Shown here one piece after another: positions 48,501 to 60,779 of a DNA stretch of 64,000 bases. The notes under the pieces were generated by a model. That model was not told the DNA's origin, ran no database searches, and saw nothing but the letters and a program-made list of their open reading frames with translations. The stretch spans positions 12,746,288 through 12,810,287 of the forward strand of contig CM022673.1 in NCBI GenBank assembly GCA_012295275.1, read 5' to 3'. A program made the translations under genes and the position numbers. How positions within the stretch are numbered: the stretch's first letter is position 1; every line of letters starts with the position of its first letter. Source of the stretch: Chrysomallon squamiferum (taxonomy: Eukaryota > Mollusca > Gastropoda > Neomphalida > Peltospiridae).

Positions 48501-49100
48501 TACTTTCACCTACATCCTCTATTTAATATTACAAATCAGTTTGCTGTTGTAATTTAGATCCCTAACATTTTGAGAAATCATTTTCTTTATTTCATTATTT
48601 TACCATTTTCTGCCTGGCTCCACTTGGTCTGAATATGGAACCATTAATTCCAATAAAACATGAAAACAAATCAAATAAAATATGAAAAAAGCATTTTGTA
48701 AAATACAATTCTGAAAGAAACGTTATAATTACTTAATGATTTTTGTTTAATTTGTTATTTTAGTTGTTTATCGATAAAGAATTCTTAGATGTGTTTTATA
48801 GCTGGGATTAATAACAGGTTTTGATAATCTGTGATATAGGAGTTGTGGTTGGAGTTATAGTTGTGTGGTTGGAGTTAAAATAATGGAGTGGGTAATTAAT
48901 TTTTTTTTACATAAATTATAAAAAAATTCAAAACACATTACTTAAATAAATAAGTATATTATTAAGTACTAAAGAAAATAAAGAAATATTTATTATTTCT
49001 ACTAACAAAAAGTTTAACATTCTTTTGTAGTTTTTAATAAAATTCTTCTGCCATTAAAACAAATGTTTCAATCATTTAAAATTGTTCTGCCTTTAATAAA
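48501..49100. other. Unassigned A+T-rich sequence
   Basis: Contains a short 'ggttggagtta' duplication near 48848-48877 and nothing else recognisable. Confidence 0.6.
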
Positions 49101-49104
49101 CCAA

Positions 49105-49440
49105 ATAATTCATAGTTATCTCTGCATACTTTATAGATAATAATTCATAATTGTATCCTTACATTTTACAAATGAAAATTCAAAGTTATTTTTCCATGTT
49201 ATAACTGAACCTCCATGATTATCTCCCCTGTCATATACTATTTCATAGTTATCCCTCCATATATTCTAACTCAGATTTGACAGTTAAATCCTCATCAATA
49301 AAATCCAAGAGTCTTCTCCTCATTAAATGAGGTTTCAGAGTTATCTCCTCATTAAATGAAATTTCAGAGTTATCTTCTCATTAAGTGAGGTTTCAGGGTG
49401 ATCTCCTCATTAAATGAAGTTTCAGCATTACCTGCCCATC
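49105..49440. repeat. 29-bp minisatellite with a decay gradient
   Basis: Four near-identical units start 'tttcag' at 49333, 49362, 49391 and 49420, and carry 'atctcctcattaaatga'. Six or seven progressively diverged units of 26-35 bases lie upstream to about 49107 ('attcatagttatctctgc'). Confidence 0.85.
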
Positions 49441-49559
49441 ATGTTCTGTAAAATCTGGTCACTAATTGATAAACAGGATTGTTTTCATAGTACTAAGTGG
49501 GAATGTATATAGCCAGAAGATTAATAATGGATTACTCTTTTTATTGTTATTATTTGTTG

Positions 49560-50045
49560 TTGCCCAGACTTCAGTTATTGCCTTTTATTCTAAAGTAATC
49601 AGTGACTGCCCTGTGGCTCAGCCTGGAGTGATAATAAACTGAATACGGGGAGAAACAAAAAAGCTACAGTCTGGATGTGCTGTTTTTCATTACAGTGTTA
49701 TTGCTGGAAGAGTTTTTTTTTCAGTGTTAGTTAAAGTAATGCAGTGGATGATGGATTAGTTCTGTCAGAGAATCATACTGCACAAGGTGATGTAGTTTAC
49801 AGATGGATGAAGTCTAAAATGATTAAGATAAAAAATGAAATCCATTAGATTATTAGACACAAGGTGAATGTCAAGGAATATGAGAAGATCTCCTTTCCAG
49901 TGAAGAATGTTTAGGAAGTGGACCATCTTAGATGAATCCTTATGCCTTCAAAATTATTTTCAAACCATAGTCTTACATCTTATACTTCCAAAATGAGACA
50001 AATATTTAGCATTTTGTTCAAACTTATGAACATATGTTTTTAAAA
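49560..50045. other. Unassigned unique-looking sequence
   Basis: Mixed-complexity DNA with no recognised repeat or exon. Confidence 0.55.
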
Positions 50046-50049
50046 TCTC

Positions 50050-50300
50050 TGAGCAATGATAAGTCAAGTCAAATGATGTCACTGGTGACTATGTAATTAT
50101 AACTGATGAATATCACCATCTTCAGACCAACAAAACAACCAGACAGAAACCAGCAACAATGGACATCTTGAAATGTCATCAGTTAATTTACACGCAAACG
50201 TAATTTTCAAACTGATTATCTTAAACAAGTTGTACAGATAAAACACACAAACATAATTAGCTTTGTTACCAGTCAATGTAATTCAGTTTGAACAATGCTG
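50050..50300. promoter_or_regulatory. Candidate conserved noncoding element
   Basis: Mixed-complexity stretch with 'gtcatcagttaatttacac', 'cgcaaacgtaattttc' and 'ttaccagtcaatg', flanked by unremarkable DNA. Homeodomain-type cores only; function is inferred. Confidence 0.2.
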
Positions 50301-50659
50301 TGCAAAATGTCATGTTATTTTCGTAACAGTAATTTGAGAGTTTGTCTAGAAAAACTAAATAGGATGAAATGACTTAAACCTAGAAAATGGATGCTTGGCT
50401 CTTTACAATCAACATCGAATCTAGTCGTCTGGGAAGATGCTTAAAATGTATTTACCCTTTTTCTTGCTAACAGCCTAAACAGTGTGGTGACATTTACATG
50501 CCACAGTTTTATGAATGTATTGTTCAATAAGTGCAATATAATAGCAGTTTTAAACAATGGAGAACTTGAAGATGCACACTAAGTCCTTTAAGAACATTGG
50601 TCTGTCAAATACAAATGATTTTTATTCATCTTTTTGTTCTTAGTTTAATTAAATAAAGA

Positions 50660-50691
50660 GCTACCATTATTATTATTACTATTACTCTTAC

Positions 50692-50757
<66 letters not shown>

Positions 50758-50830
50758 TATAATTTTTACAATTGTTACTGTTTTTGTTATTGTTGTTATT
50801 ATTATTTTATTATTATTATTATTATTAAAT
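50660..50830. repeat. (ATT)n microsatellite
   Basis: Near-perfect (ATT)n over about 50664-50755, then GTT/ATT variants to 50828. A poly-A run lies at 50964-50983. Confidence 0.97.
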
Positions 50831-51004
50831 ATTAGTTTTTTTATTGTTCTGATTTCTCTTTTCTTTTTTTTGATGAGTTTTAGGGTCCCTTATTCTAACA
50901 GTAAAGTTTGTCAACAAAATGCCATAAGAGATTCCCTTTATTCATTCATAAAATAAAAACTTTAAAAAAAAAAAAAAAAAAAAGAAGAAAAAATGTTATG
51001 AATT

Positions 51005-51210
51005 AATCAGTATTGATAATGTAATGATTTGATGAACAATAAAGTAATGATTTACTCACTAATGATTTACAATGATAAAGTAATCATTTAATCAATGATG
51101 ATAAGGTAATCAATCATTCACTCAGTGATGATAAAGTTATGATTTACTCACTGATGATAAAGTAATGATTATTTACCAATCGATAATAAAATAATGATTT
51201 ACTAAAGGAC
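51005..51210. repeat. ~28-bp minisatellite
   Basis: Units read 'gatgataaagtaatgattta' plus 'ctcact', with seven or eight copies of variable length. Confidence 0.82.
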
Positions 51211-51479
51211 AGAATAAAAATTCACTGAAAGAAGATGAAGTCAAGCAAAAGAAATTTGAAACCTGCCATTTGAAAAAACATTGGGTGACATTTCCAAAAT
51301 AGAATTCCATTTAAAAAAATTATTCAGTATTAATGTGAACATCAGGGAAACGAGAGATCAATAATAAATATCAAAGATTAGAGAAAAAAAGAAATTGTTT
51401 ATCTTCCACATAGAAGATCTCAAACATACCAGAAACTGGAAAATTTTGGTGTCCGCTATAGCAAATGATGTTAAGAAAA

Positions 51480-51950
51480 ATATGGAGAAGGAGAAGAAGA
51501 AAATTAATAATAATAATTATAATTAAATAAAGAGAGATTATTGATAATATTAATTATAATTAAATAAAAAAAATAAAAAATTAACAATTATAATAACAAT
51601 AACAATAACAACATGGATAAATAATAGTAATTGATCATAATAACAAAAAAAATAAGAAGAAGAAAAAAAAGATGACGAAGAAGTAATATTTAATAATAAA
51701 TACCAATTAAAATAATTAACAACAACAGTAGTAGTAATAATAATAATAATAATAATAATAAGAAGAAGAAGAAGAAGAAGAAGAAGAACAACAACAACAA
51801 CAACAACAATAAGAACAGCAATAATAACAGTAATAATAGTAATAAATTTTAAAAACAAAATAATAATAATATTGACAATAATAATTAAAATAATTAATAA
51901 AAACAACAACAACAATGATAACAATAACAACATTAACAACACACAAAAAA
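51480..51950. repeat. AAT-AAG-AAC compound triplet region
   Basis: Imperfect AAT/AAC triplets. A clean switch occurs from (AAT)n (51735-51760) to (AAG)n (51761-51788) to (AAC)n (51789-51810). Ser, Tyr, Cys, Val and Ile runs in the minus frames are artefacts. Confidence 0.95.
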
Positions 51951-52099
51951 CAATGCATTCAAACTTTGATAAAGTCATCAACCACAAGTCAGAGAATTTT
52001 TTCTATGTTTTCGTATCTAATCAAACTGCAATAAACCCACATCTAATATATTTACTTAGTTTCTTATTAACATCTTCTTCAACACAATGAAATCAATTT

Positions 52100-52230
52100 A
52101 GCTGGTGTAAATATCCATGTCCTTGGGTGAAACAGATGTAAATGTGATTTAGCTGTGTAAATTTGGAAATACCATTGGTAAATTAAATGTAAATGTAACA
52201 TAGCTACATATCTGTGTAACCAAATCTAAA
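52100..52230. repeat. Degenerate repeat of 'gatgtaaatgtgatttagct'
   Basis: 'tagctggtgtaaat', 'tagctgtgtaaatt' and 'tagctacatatctgtgtaac' recur about 50-60 bases apart. Weak array. Confidence 0.4.
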
Positions 52231-53090
52231 GTTCTGAAATGTGATGAAGATCATTTTATTGGTAAATAGTTAAAAAAATAAATAATAGGCTGATTTTAAA
52301 AAAAAAAATTTTGACTATTTTGTTTTTCTGATTTCGGTGTAATAGTTTTAGATAATTTTGTTTTTATTTGGAGTTTATCAGTTACATTCTCATTCTTTAT
52401 CCATGTATATATTTTTTTTATTATTATTATTATTTTTTTTTTTTTTTTTCTTCATTTTTCTTTATTACCTTATTTTGAATTATTCTATCTCTTACAATAC
52501 GGTTTAAATTTTCACTTATTTTCTATCTCTCAGTATATGAAACTGATAATAAAACTGTAAATATTTTATACCCATTCATCATTTTGACTGTAAAAAAAAA
52601 CCCACAAAAAAATGTGTATTTATAAAACTAATTAAAATACCTTAATATAGCCAGATCTGAACTCCCCAGAGAGTAAAACTTGTTTAAACTAAAATGAAGC
52701 ACTTGAATTAATAATCATGATTGCTTGTTTTCTCTCTCTGCTGAGGATATAATAACACTTTCCAGTGTTTAAATATTCATCTGTTAGGATATTTTACACA
52801 TGAAGGCTCCTGTTAACAATAACCATGTTACATTTCTCCATCCGTGAACAAACTATACAATTATGTTTTGTATTCCACCTTTTTTTTCTTTTTTTTTTAC
52901 ATCTTCGACTTTGAAGAAAATTTTCAATAAAAGCAGTGTCTGGCTCAGTGAATATTTTGTCGGTAGGAAATTACTGTCACTCTCTAGGGAACCCAAATGT
53001 TTGGAAAGTGCAGTTAGAAATAATTCTATTTACTCCATCCTGGCTTTTATGGCATGAAACAATATATCTAACTCATGCTGGTTGCTAATA
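52231..53090. other. Unassigned A+T-rich sequence
   Basis: Poly-T near 52433-52450, otherwise ordinary A+T-rich DNA. No gene is supported. Confidence 0.6.
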
Positions 53091-53239
53091 TTTCACTAAT
53101 GAACAAAAAAGTACACCCAGATACACAGACAGACAGACATATAGACAGACCCCTGCATGTGGGTCTGAACATTAAAACTGTTAATAGAGTTTGCCTGTGT
53201 GGTCTTCTATTTGTAAATATTTCTAATCTGCAAGAACGC

Positions 53240-53340
53240 AATATATATATATGTATGTATGTATGGATATATATGTATATATATTTATAGACACACACAC
53301 ACCTACACACACACACACACATTCCTACAGAAAAAAAAAA
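53240..53340. repeat. (TA)n, GTAT and (CA)n cluster
   Basis: TA/GTAT variants at about 53241-53285, then CA-rich sequence to 53322 and a short poly-A. Confidence 0.93.
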
Positions 53341-53364
53341 ATGAAGAGAATATTATTGTAATTT

Positions 53365-53445
53365 TGGTAGGTCAATCACAGAGCACTGGATGGAATGTGA
53401 AATTCAGTGATAGTCTCACCAAAGAAGAAATGAACTTCTGACAAT
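53365..53445 (-). mobile_element. tRNA-type SINE core fragment (minus strand)
   Basis: 'agagcactggatggaatgtg' followed by 'aaattcagtgatagtctcac' and 'caaag' matches the core region read backwards. Confidence 0.45.
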
Positions 53446-53974
53446 CACTCCATGAGAAAATATTTTACAAATCAGAAACTACACTCAAATCTTTCAATCA
53501 ATTTAAAAAAGAGAAATCTCCAAAATAATGCTGAGTTAAAAAAAAAAAAAAAAAAAATGAAATGTTATAAAAAGCAAGGTTTTTATTTTTAATTTTTAAA
53601 ACTTTTTTTGAGAAGATGTAAAAGGAAGGATCATTGTTAATGACCTGAAACAGTCTCAGAATCAGCAATGCCTGCTATTATTCTACAATCATCCATTACC
53701 CAAGATATTTTTTTTTTTTTTTTTTTTTGATAATCTCATTCTTTTGAAATTCTTCATCTGTGAAGACTTTGTGTGCTTGCCAATGCATTATTATGTTTTT
53801 TACTTTATCTTTGACAACAAAAGAAAAAGGCTTTTTTGTCTAAAAGTCAGAAATATCTTTCTTAGACATCTTTGTGGTGGACCAAATCCCTGCTTTAAAC
53901 AGATCAAGACAGGACAATTTGTAAGAAATCCATCTGAAATGGAAGCATTTATTGCATCAGTGTAATATGACACA

Positions 53975-54045
53975 GCTTAAGTGAAGAAAGTTGTAGGTGG
54001 TAGGTTGTGGGATCAATTCCAGATAGTGGAATTGAAAATTTTTAT
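53975..54045 (+). mobile_element. SINE head with tRNA B-box-like motif (plus strand)
   Basis: 'gttgtaggtggtaggttgtg' then 'gggatcaattccagat' (54010-54025) resembles the B-box end of the window's SINE. The body is lost into T-rich DNA. Confidence 0.45.
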
Positions 54046-54224
54046 TATTATTTTTATTTAATTTTTTTATTTATTTTATTTGATTTACTCTTTTTATTTT
54101 TATTTTTTTAATTTTAAGTATATTTTATTTTTATTCAATTATTTACTTCTGAGTATTATTATTCTATATAATTTTGCATGTACCAGAATTATGATTATTT
54201 TGTCTTTGTATAAATGTATGTGTT

Positions 54225-54268
54225 TATGTGCATGTATGTATGTATCTGTATATGTATGTGTTTGTGTA

Positions 54269-54305
<37 letters not shown>

Positions 54306-54310
54306 ATGAG
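54225..54310. repeat. GTAT and (GT)n microsatellite
   Basis: TGTATG variants followed by perfect (GT)n at about 54275-54301. Confidence 0.95.
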
Positions 54311-54682
54311 TATGCATATCAACATTATAGGGTTGGAACAAAAGTTCAAAGCATTTTTTTCAATGGTAACATTTGATCACATCATTTTTGTTTCTTTGAA
54401 TTTCAGTTCACACTGCCATCACCTTTTATCCCAAACCAAAATAATTGTTAAAGTAATATATTCAATATTTAAAAAAAAAAAAAGATTATAAGAAAAGTGA
54501 GGTCTGTTTTGTTTTAATGACAACCCAGAAACTCATTGATTTGTGATCATTTGTCAGTTGTCAGTATTTTCACTTTAGCTATCTTCAGTGTACACTCACC
54601 ACAGTTCCCCATTATCACAAAATGGATTTTTTTACCTTGCACAGGAAACAACACAAAAGTGATCTTTCAAAAAACCCAGTCA

Positions 54683-55330
54683 CAGGCCACTGACTGAAAC
54701 AGGAAACAGACCATAAGCTGGACAAACAAAAAACTGTTGGAAGAGAACAAGAAAAAAGAGCATCATATAATGGCATTAACATGATTTTGTAAATAAGACA
54801 CTGGTTAGAACTGGAAATCATCTGATAGACTGGGCATACAAGATGTGGTAGGACTAGAAAAATAAGTATTATATACAGTATCTGTACTATGTTTGTGAAA
54901 AATGAGACATTGGCTGGAACTGGAAACAGAATGTAGGCCAGAAATAGACTGCACATACAAAATGTGGTTGGAATAGGACAAAAGTGTACAGCAGCTGTTT
55001 GTGACATTGGTTGGATTTGGAAATAAACACAAACCAGATAACACATCCATATCATTTGATATACAAACTGTGTAAAATTGGTAGGAAGGAGAAAAAGCAT
55101 GGATAGAACATTGTCTTTGATATGGAATGAGAAAGACAGAGCTGGGGACAATTCAGTGAGTATAACAAACACCCACAGAATTTGATATTAAATCAAACAT
55201 TGTTTGGAATGGGAAAGATATGCACCAAGTTCGTTGGATTGGGAAATTACTGAACACCACACTATCTTGGATATTTACAGGTTACAGTGTATTGGGTTGG
55301 AACAGAAATTAACTGAGTGACTTTAGATTG
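54683..55330 (-). repeat. ~105-bp tandem array of SINE-core-like units
   Basis: A core-like block recurs at about 54686 ('ccactgactgaaacaggaaa'), 54800 ('cactggttagaactggaaat'), 54909 ('cattggctggaactggaaac') and 55006 ('cattggttggatttggaaat'). Each matches the SINE interior read backwards. A second half-unit, 'aaatgtggttggaatagga' or a variant, lies about 45 bases on. More diverged copies continue to 55330. The minus strand is open for 185 codons (54615-55172) with internally repeated Cys/Phe/Pro/Ser segments, but no domain is recognised. Confidence 0.65.
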
Positions 55331-55649
55331 ATTTTGTGTATGAGAAATATGAATCACCATTTCTACAATAACAGAAACCTTTCAGTCCTCGTATTATGGA
55401 GAAGTAAAGTCATAGCACTGATTTGGTGAAAACATAAAATGAAATGAATTTGTCTCTCAGTGACACTTGCCTGTGATTCTCTGTGACGATTGGAGATTAT
55501 TTACAACAACAAAAAACATTTTTCATCTTACAAATGATTCCAGTAAAACATTTCCTGTTTGCAACACAAAATGTTTCATGTTACCAGCAGATCAGGTATA
55601 TCAGATGATGTTATTCTGTGCAAAAAACCCAGTTTTAGCTGTTAATAAA

Positions 55650-55693
55650 TAATTTAATAAATAATCACATATATACACATTCATAAACATATA

Positions 55694-55756
<63 letters not shown>

Positions 55757-55900
55757 GAATGTATATTCACATACAAACACATATACACAGAAACATCCAT
55801 GTACAAACACACACCTACATACAAACATAAACACACATGTGCACACTGACACATTTAAGTAAGCAAACAAAGACACATCATTTTTAATACATTCACATAC
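55650..55900. repeat. (CA)n microsatellite and variants
   Basis: Perfect (CA)n at about 55697-55747, a short (TA)n, then ACAT/CAAACA variants. The minus-strand Val-Cys frame is an artefact. Confidence 0.96.
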
Positions 55901-56310
55901 TCAAGTAGATACATAAATTAATTAAAGAATATCCACAAGTGCACACATATATCATAAAACATACATAAAGACCATGCATATACTTAATACTAATAGTAAT
56001 AATAATAATTTATTATGATGGCGACTATTATGATAATAATAACAGTAACAATAATGAAAACAATATCATGATAATGTTAATATAATGATAACCATGATGA
56101 AGACAATTAAAATGAACAACAACAATAAATAATAACAGTTAGGAATTTCAAAAATAAAATAAATAGAAGGCAAACTGCTAATAGATTATTACTACAAAGT
56201 CACTTCCTCAGAAAGAATTTTTAAAAACTGATAAAACAAAATTATTTAAAATAATAATAAAATGTTTTTGTTTTTGATATATATACTACATGTATATTTA
56301 TTTGTTTTTA

Positions 56311-56314
<4 letters not shown>

Positions 56315-56366
<52 letters not shown>

Positions 56367-56385
56367 ATATTTATATTTATAAACA
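56315..56385. repeat. (GT)n microsatellite
   Basis: Perfect GT over about 56317-56361 with a short GTAT/TTTATA tail. Confidence 0.96.
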
Positions 56386-56439
56386 CATACACTTACACAC
56401 ACAAACACGCAGAAATCTACACACATATGTGAATAATAT

Positions 56440-57300
56440 AAAAGTTTAAAAACTAAAATATCCTAAAAACCATTTAGTGAAATAACCACAGAATAATAGC
56501 TGAATGAAAATCTGTTTTCTTGATTGTAAGAAAACACACATCAGCTTGACATTTCAAAAAGAAAAATGGAGAGAAAGAGAGTAAGAAATAATGGAATTAA
56601 CAAAAGAAAAGAAAATCCATTTAAAATGTAAAAATAATCTTTTGGAAAAATAGAAAATTCAAAAAGATCTTTTAAATGTTTTTTCTTATAAATAAATTAT
56701 AAAATTAGCTTTAAAAAATCATTTAAAATCTATTTATAAATAAATAAAATTTAATTTTAAAAAAGAAAACTATTCAAATATGAGCTAATCTATTTATAAA
56801 ATTGGAGTAAATTAATTTTAAAAAATAAAAATGAAAATATATTTTAAAAAAGAAAAGAAAATGGATATAAAAATAAAATAAAAATGTTACAAACATGATG
56901 ATAATAAATTAATCTAAAAAAGTTCATATAAAACATAAAGTGAGAATTTATTTATTTTTTTGGATCAGTTTTTAAAGATAGTTTTTCTTTTTATATTTAC
57001 ATAATCAAATATAGTAACATTTTAAAACAAATTATAAATATTTACAAACAAAAATTAAAAAACATAAATCTAAGAATAAAAATAAATAAATTGAAATGAC
57101 AAAAAATGTAAATAATGCAACCTATATGAAAAACAAATAAAGACCCAATTTGGATTTAATGTCAGTAAATGTTTATCAAAGAAAAAAAAAATGTATGATG
57201 CTCAAAGCAAATATTGATGAGAAGAATTTCTACAGAAAACAACACTGACTGATATTTATTTTTCAAGCTGATAATAAACATTTAAAAAAACAACAACCAA
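56440..57300. other. A-rich unassigned sequence
   Basis: Dominated by AAAAT, TAAAA and GAAA patterns with no clean unit. No gene. Confidence 0.65.
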
Positions 57301-57324
57301 AAACCCACTGATATGATGGCATAT

Positions 57325-57378
57325 TATTATTATTATTATTATTATGATTGTTAATGTTGCTTTGTTATTATTGTTATC

Positions 57379-57412
<34 letters not shown>

Positions 57413-57545
57413 CTAATATTTTTCTATTTTATCATTGTTATTGTTATTATCATTATGATTACAGTTTATTATTAGTATCGTTTTTGTTATTGTTATTAGT
57501 GTTATTATTGCTATCATTATCACTGTTATTATTATTATTATTTAT
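57325..57545. repeat. ATT, AAT and TTG triplet region
   Basis: (ATT)n at about 57327-57345, (AAT)n at 57380-57408, then ATT/GTT/ATC variants. Confidence 0.9.
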
Positions 57546-57618
57546 ACTTTGACAAATTGAAATTACAACATTTTGAGACAACATTTTCAGAAATCACCAG
57601 GTCATTATTTAGAGTAGA

Positions 57619-57745
57619 ACTAGTAGGAGTAGAACATTTGGTAAGAGTAGGTCTATTCTGAAAGCAGAATATAATTGTAAACAGTAGAAGAACTGGTAGG
57701 AGTAGAACATATGGTTGAAGTAAAACATGTAAAAGAATGGAAGAG
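57619..57745. repeat. Two-copy 73-bp tandem repeat with 'gagtagaacat'
   Basis: 'actagtaggagtagaacat' (57619) and 'actggtaggagtagaacat' (57692) head the two units. 'gagtag' also recurs internally. Confidence 0.75.
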
Positions 57746-58304
57746 AATTGTAACATCCTAGAAACAAGCTCTTCTCCTTTATTTTATCATAATAACCAGA
57801 AATAATATACATTAAATGACTATTCATTATTACATACATCTGTTAATTTAAGATGCATAGAACAAAAATACATCTTTCAAGAAACCAAAATCGAAACATG
57901 AATGTTGCTGGCATTTTTTATTTAACATAATTATAAGCACCAGACTGTCGATTCAGTAAGTGTGGACTAGAGGTTTCTCATTTTCCAGTTTTCTTGTTTA
58001 ATAGACTCAGAAGATAGAAGAAGCAATGAAAAGTAAACAGTGAAACGTATTAAACAGATACAAATTAAAAACTCTTCTAAACCAGGGTTTTCTGGAAGCC
58101 TGATAAGTGGTCTGGTATTTGAACTACTAGCACCAGCAAAAGAAAAGAAAAGGAAAATAAAAACAACCAAAACAATTTGAGAAAAGAAGAAGAAAATGTT
58201 TGAAAATTTGAAAAAAGAAAGAAGTTAAAATAAAAATAAAAATAATGAACTCAGACAAGTGTCTTTAACACAAGAAAAACAAATCTTCTAAAATCTTCTC
58301 TGTT

Positions 58305-58435
58305 TAAATTAATCGTGTGACCTTTGATATACAGGAAGTGAAGAAAGAGTTACAGGAAGGGGAAATAATTTAATGATTCCACAGAGTCAGAGATCAGTCA
58401 GCAAGTCTCTTGTGTCTCCTCTGTCAGTTCATACA
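58305..58435 (-). mobile_element. tRNA-type SINE (minus strand)
   Basis: 'gacctttgatatacaggaag', then 'acaggaaggggaaataattt', then 'gattccacagagtcagag' gives centre, core and head order. A 44-bp tandem array begins just beyond it. Confidence 0.55.
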
Positions 58436-58444
58436 AGCAGGCTT

Positions 58445-58600
58445 AGAAACTTCTCAATGCATAATTAAACACCACCGTACACTGTCTGCAAACTTCTCTA
58501 TGAACAATTAAAAAACCCACAGTAGACTGTCTATAAACTTCTCTATAAATAATTGAAACACTATAGTACACTGTCTAGAAACATCTATAGTTAGTATAAT
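58445..58600. repeat. 44-bp tandem repeat, 3+ copies
   Basis: 'aacttctct' starts at 58448, 58491 and 58536, with a partial 'acatct' near 58581. Units share 'aattaaa' and 'gtacactgtct'. Confidence 0.85.
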
Positions 58601-59380
58601 TAAAGTACATATGTATGCAATATAAGACTTAATTTGTGGTATTAAGTAAAATTAGGAATTAGTAGTATTTTTTTTTTTTCTTTTTTTTTTTCGTATCATC
58701 ATCTGATAGATTTAGTATCAGAACCTGTATGAATAATTCACTGTAATGTGTCTGATGTAAGGTTTATTTTATGAGTTTAATGTGTCACATGACATGAAGT
58801 TGTGAATTTAAATGTTTCATTTTACTACTACACATAGAAACAACTGCCAGTGCTCTAATACTAATAAAAATGATGTAGTATATGTGTGTGGAGTAATTGT
58901 TACAGTTCAGTGGAGTGAATGGAATCAAATTAAACTCGAAGTAAGAAACTCGAAGTAAGAAAACATCAGAAATGTGATGAGGAAGGAAATTTAAAATAGT
59001 TTGCTTTGTGTCCAGAGGCCATTTTGTACAATAAGTGATGAAAGGAAATGAAGAACTGAAAAGTTTTTATTCGTCCAAACCAAAACCTGATACCACAACA
59101 GGGATAAATCAGCTGAAGAAAGACATTACATTTATTCAGACTTTTATTTACACAACTGTCAAATTGCCTATTTGGACTTTCACTTACTCTCGTGTTAAAC
59201 CTAATTACAAATGAATTCAGGAACCACACTCACATAAACACTTTCAAAATCAAATTAACAGCATGTTACTGAAAAAGATACTATTAAACAAAACTAAAAG
59301 AAAGAAATTTCTGTTTTCATTAACAGTTACATCCATTTCTGTCTCAAATTCTGAATAAAGAAACCAATGAGGTTGAGTTA
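58601..59380. other. Unassigned sequence
   Basis: Unique-looking, with an 87-codon minus-strand frame (58966-59229) of no recognised family and a short duplication 'ctcgaagtaagaaa' at 58936-58961. Confidence 0.5.
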
Positions 59381-59384
59381 TTTT

Positions 59385-59560
59385 TCAGGCACTAATTTAA
59401 GAAAATTGAAACAAGCTCAATGAAGCTGCTGTTTGCAAGAGTAATTTGACCTTGACATTTAGTATCTGGACTCCCTGGCTTTATTGTTATTCCACAACCA
59501 TTAGAAGTCATTTAAAGTGTTGTGAACATAATCTGTCATCTCAGAGGTCCAGTATCAACT
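59385..59560. promoter_or_regulatory. Candidate conserved noncoding element with an NR5A/ERR-type site
   Basis: TGACCTTGA at 59447-59455 is the reverse complement of TCAAGGTCA, the extended half-site bound by ERR and NR5A nuclear receptors. Neighbouring 'ctttattgttattcc' (FOX/SOX-like) and 'caaccattagaag' add motif density. Function is inferred. Confidence 0.3.
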
Positions 59561-59639
59561 AAGATTCAGAGAAAAAAACAAAGATTATTACAGACAGACA
59601 GGTTAGGATAAAGAAAAAGAATCTATATAAAGTAAATAA

Positions 59640-60142
59640 AGTTCTTTGTGTGATGACATGTACACTGCCAAAAAATATAAGCACATAGCCGTACAGACAT
59701 ACATACAACAATGTACTCACATATATGTCTATAATTACAGACATATGTACATATAAATAGTCATATATAAACATATGAATAGTCATATATAAAAATATGA
59801 AGAATTTGGTTCCAAATCGCTATAAATCCATTTTCTTTGTTTTGAGACTAACAACTATTTCTGCTGTGGAGTTGATAATGTTATGTAATGAAGGTCTATA
59901 AAAAACTGTGTAGATCAGTCATGGATATAGAACTTTGGGGAAAATGATTATTGATTGTTGAACAGCCATCAAATGCTGAACTTTCTGATTTTAATTTTGG
60001 CATTTATATCATTTTGGAATTAAAGTCTTCCATATGTTATTGTATAATATATATCCACATAAGCATACAAATGCATACACATACAGACAAATGTAAACAC
60101 ATACACATGTAATATATCTGTATACATCACAATACATTTACA
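59640..60142. other. Unassigned sequence with ACATA-type repeats
   Basis: TACATA/CATATA variants at 59690-59800 and 60050-60130, otherwise unique-looking. Confidence 0.6.
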
Positions 60143-60235
60143 CATTTTGTTTGTTTGTTTAATGACACCCCAGCACAAAACAACTGACTACTGAGTGTCT
60201 TTCAAAGCAAATACTGAAATTACACATGTTCATAC
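60143..60235 (-). mobile_element. SINE 3' tail (minus strand)
   Basis: 'tttgtttgtttaatgacacc' followed by 'ccagcacaaaac' resembles the recalled 3' end of the mollusc SINE read backwards (a GTTTAACGACACC-like block). The rest is decayed. Confidence 0.5.
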
Positions 60236-60779
60236 ACTAAGAATTATATATATGTATAAAATTACACACTCAAAACTGTAGTCTGTTTTCTCACCTAGAC
60301 TTTACAAAATCTTCTTGTACATTTGTCACATAAGTTAAAAACTGAGACACAGGCCACCATTCTGAACATTTGTTTCTCAACATGTTAAGATTAATCCAAT
60401 ATTTAACCTAGCAGCCATTAACACAAAATGTAGCAGTATCTCATCATTTATATATTTATCGGTTAACTAAAAACTTTTACCAACAGACATGCAGTCGTAT
60501 CAGTTCACATAAACTTTTATTGTTATTTTTTTTTTATTATCATTATATATTTGTTTATTAACAGTACAGTCAGCTTTTTATTACCCTGAATGAACTGACC
60601 AGTGTCCATGGCTCTGTGGTCATTTATTTATTTATCTGTTTTATTGGTCTCTTTTGTCTTTTCTCAGTTCCATGACTTGTAAACTAGAAACTACATTTGT
60701 TATTAACTCTTAGCTGTCATAGTTTTGTTATTGTGTGTCACAATACAAAAACAGTCAAGGACGTGAACCCATTAAACTT

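Noticed and set aside
54615-55172. 185-codon minus-strand frame as a real gene
   Set aside because: It lies wholly on a degenerate ~105-bp tandem array, repeats internally and shows no recognised domain.
58331-58343. Shared 'acaggaagtgaa' at 18.93 and 58.33 kb as a conserved ETS element
   Set aside because: The 58.33-kb instance lies inside a decayed SINE copy, so the match is best treated as coincidence.
60590-60625. Near-palindrome around 'ccatgg' (gaccagtg ... ctgtggtc)
   Set aside because: Arms are short and imperfect; within chance for a window this long.
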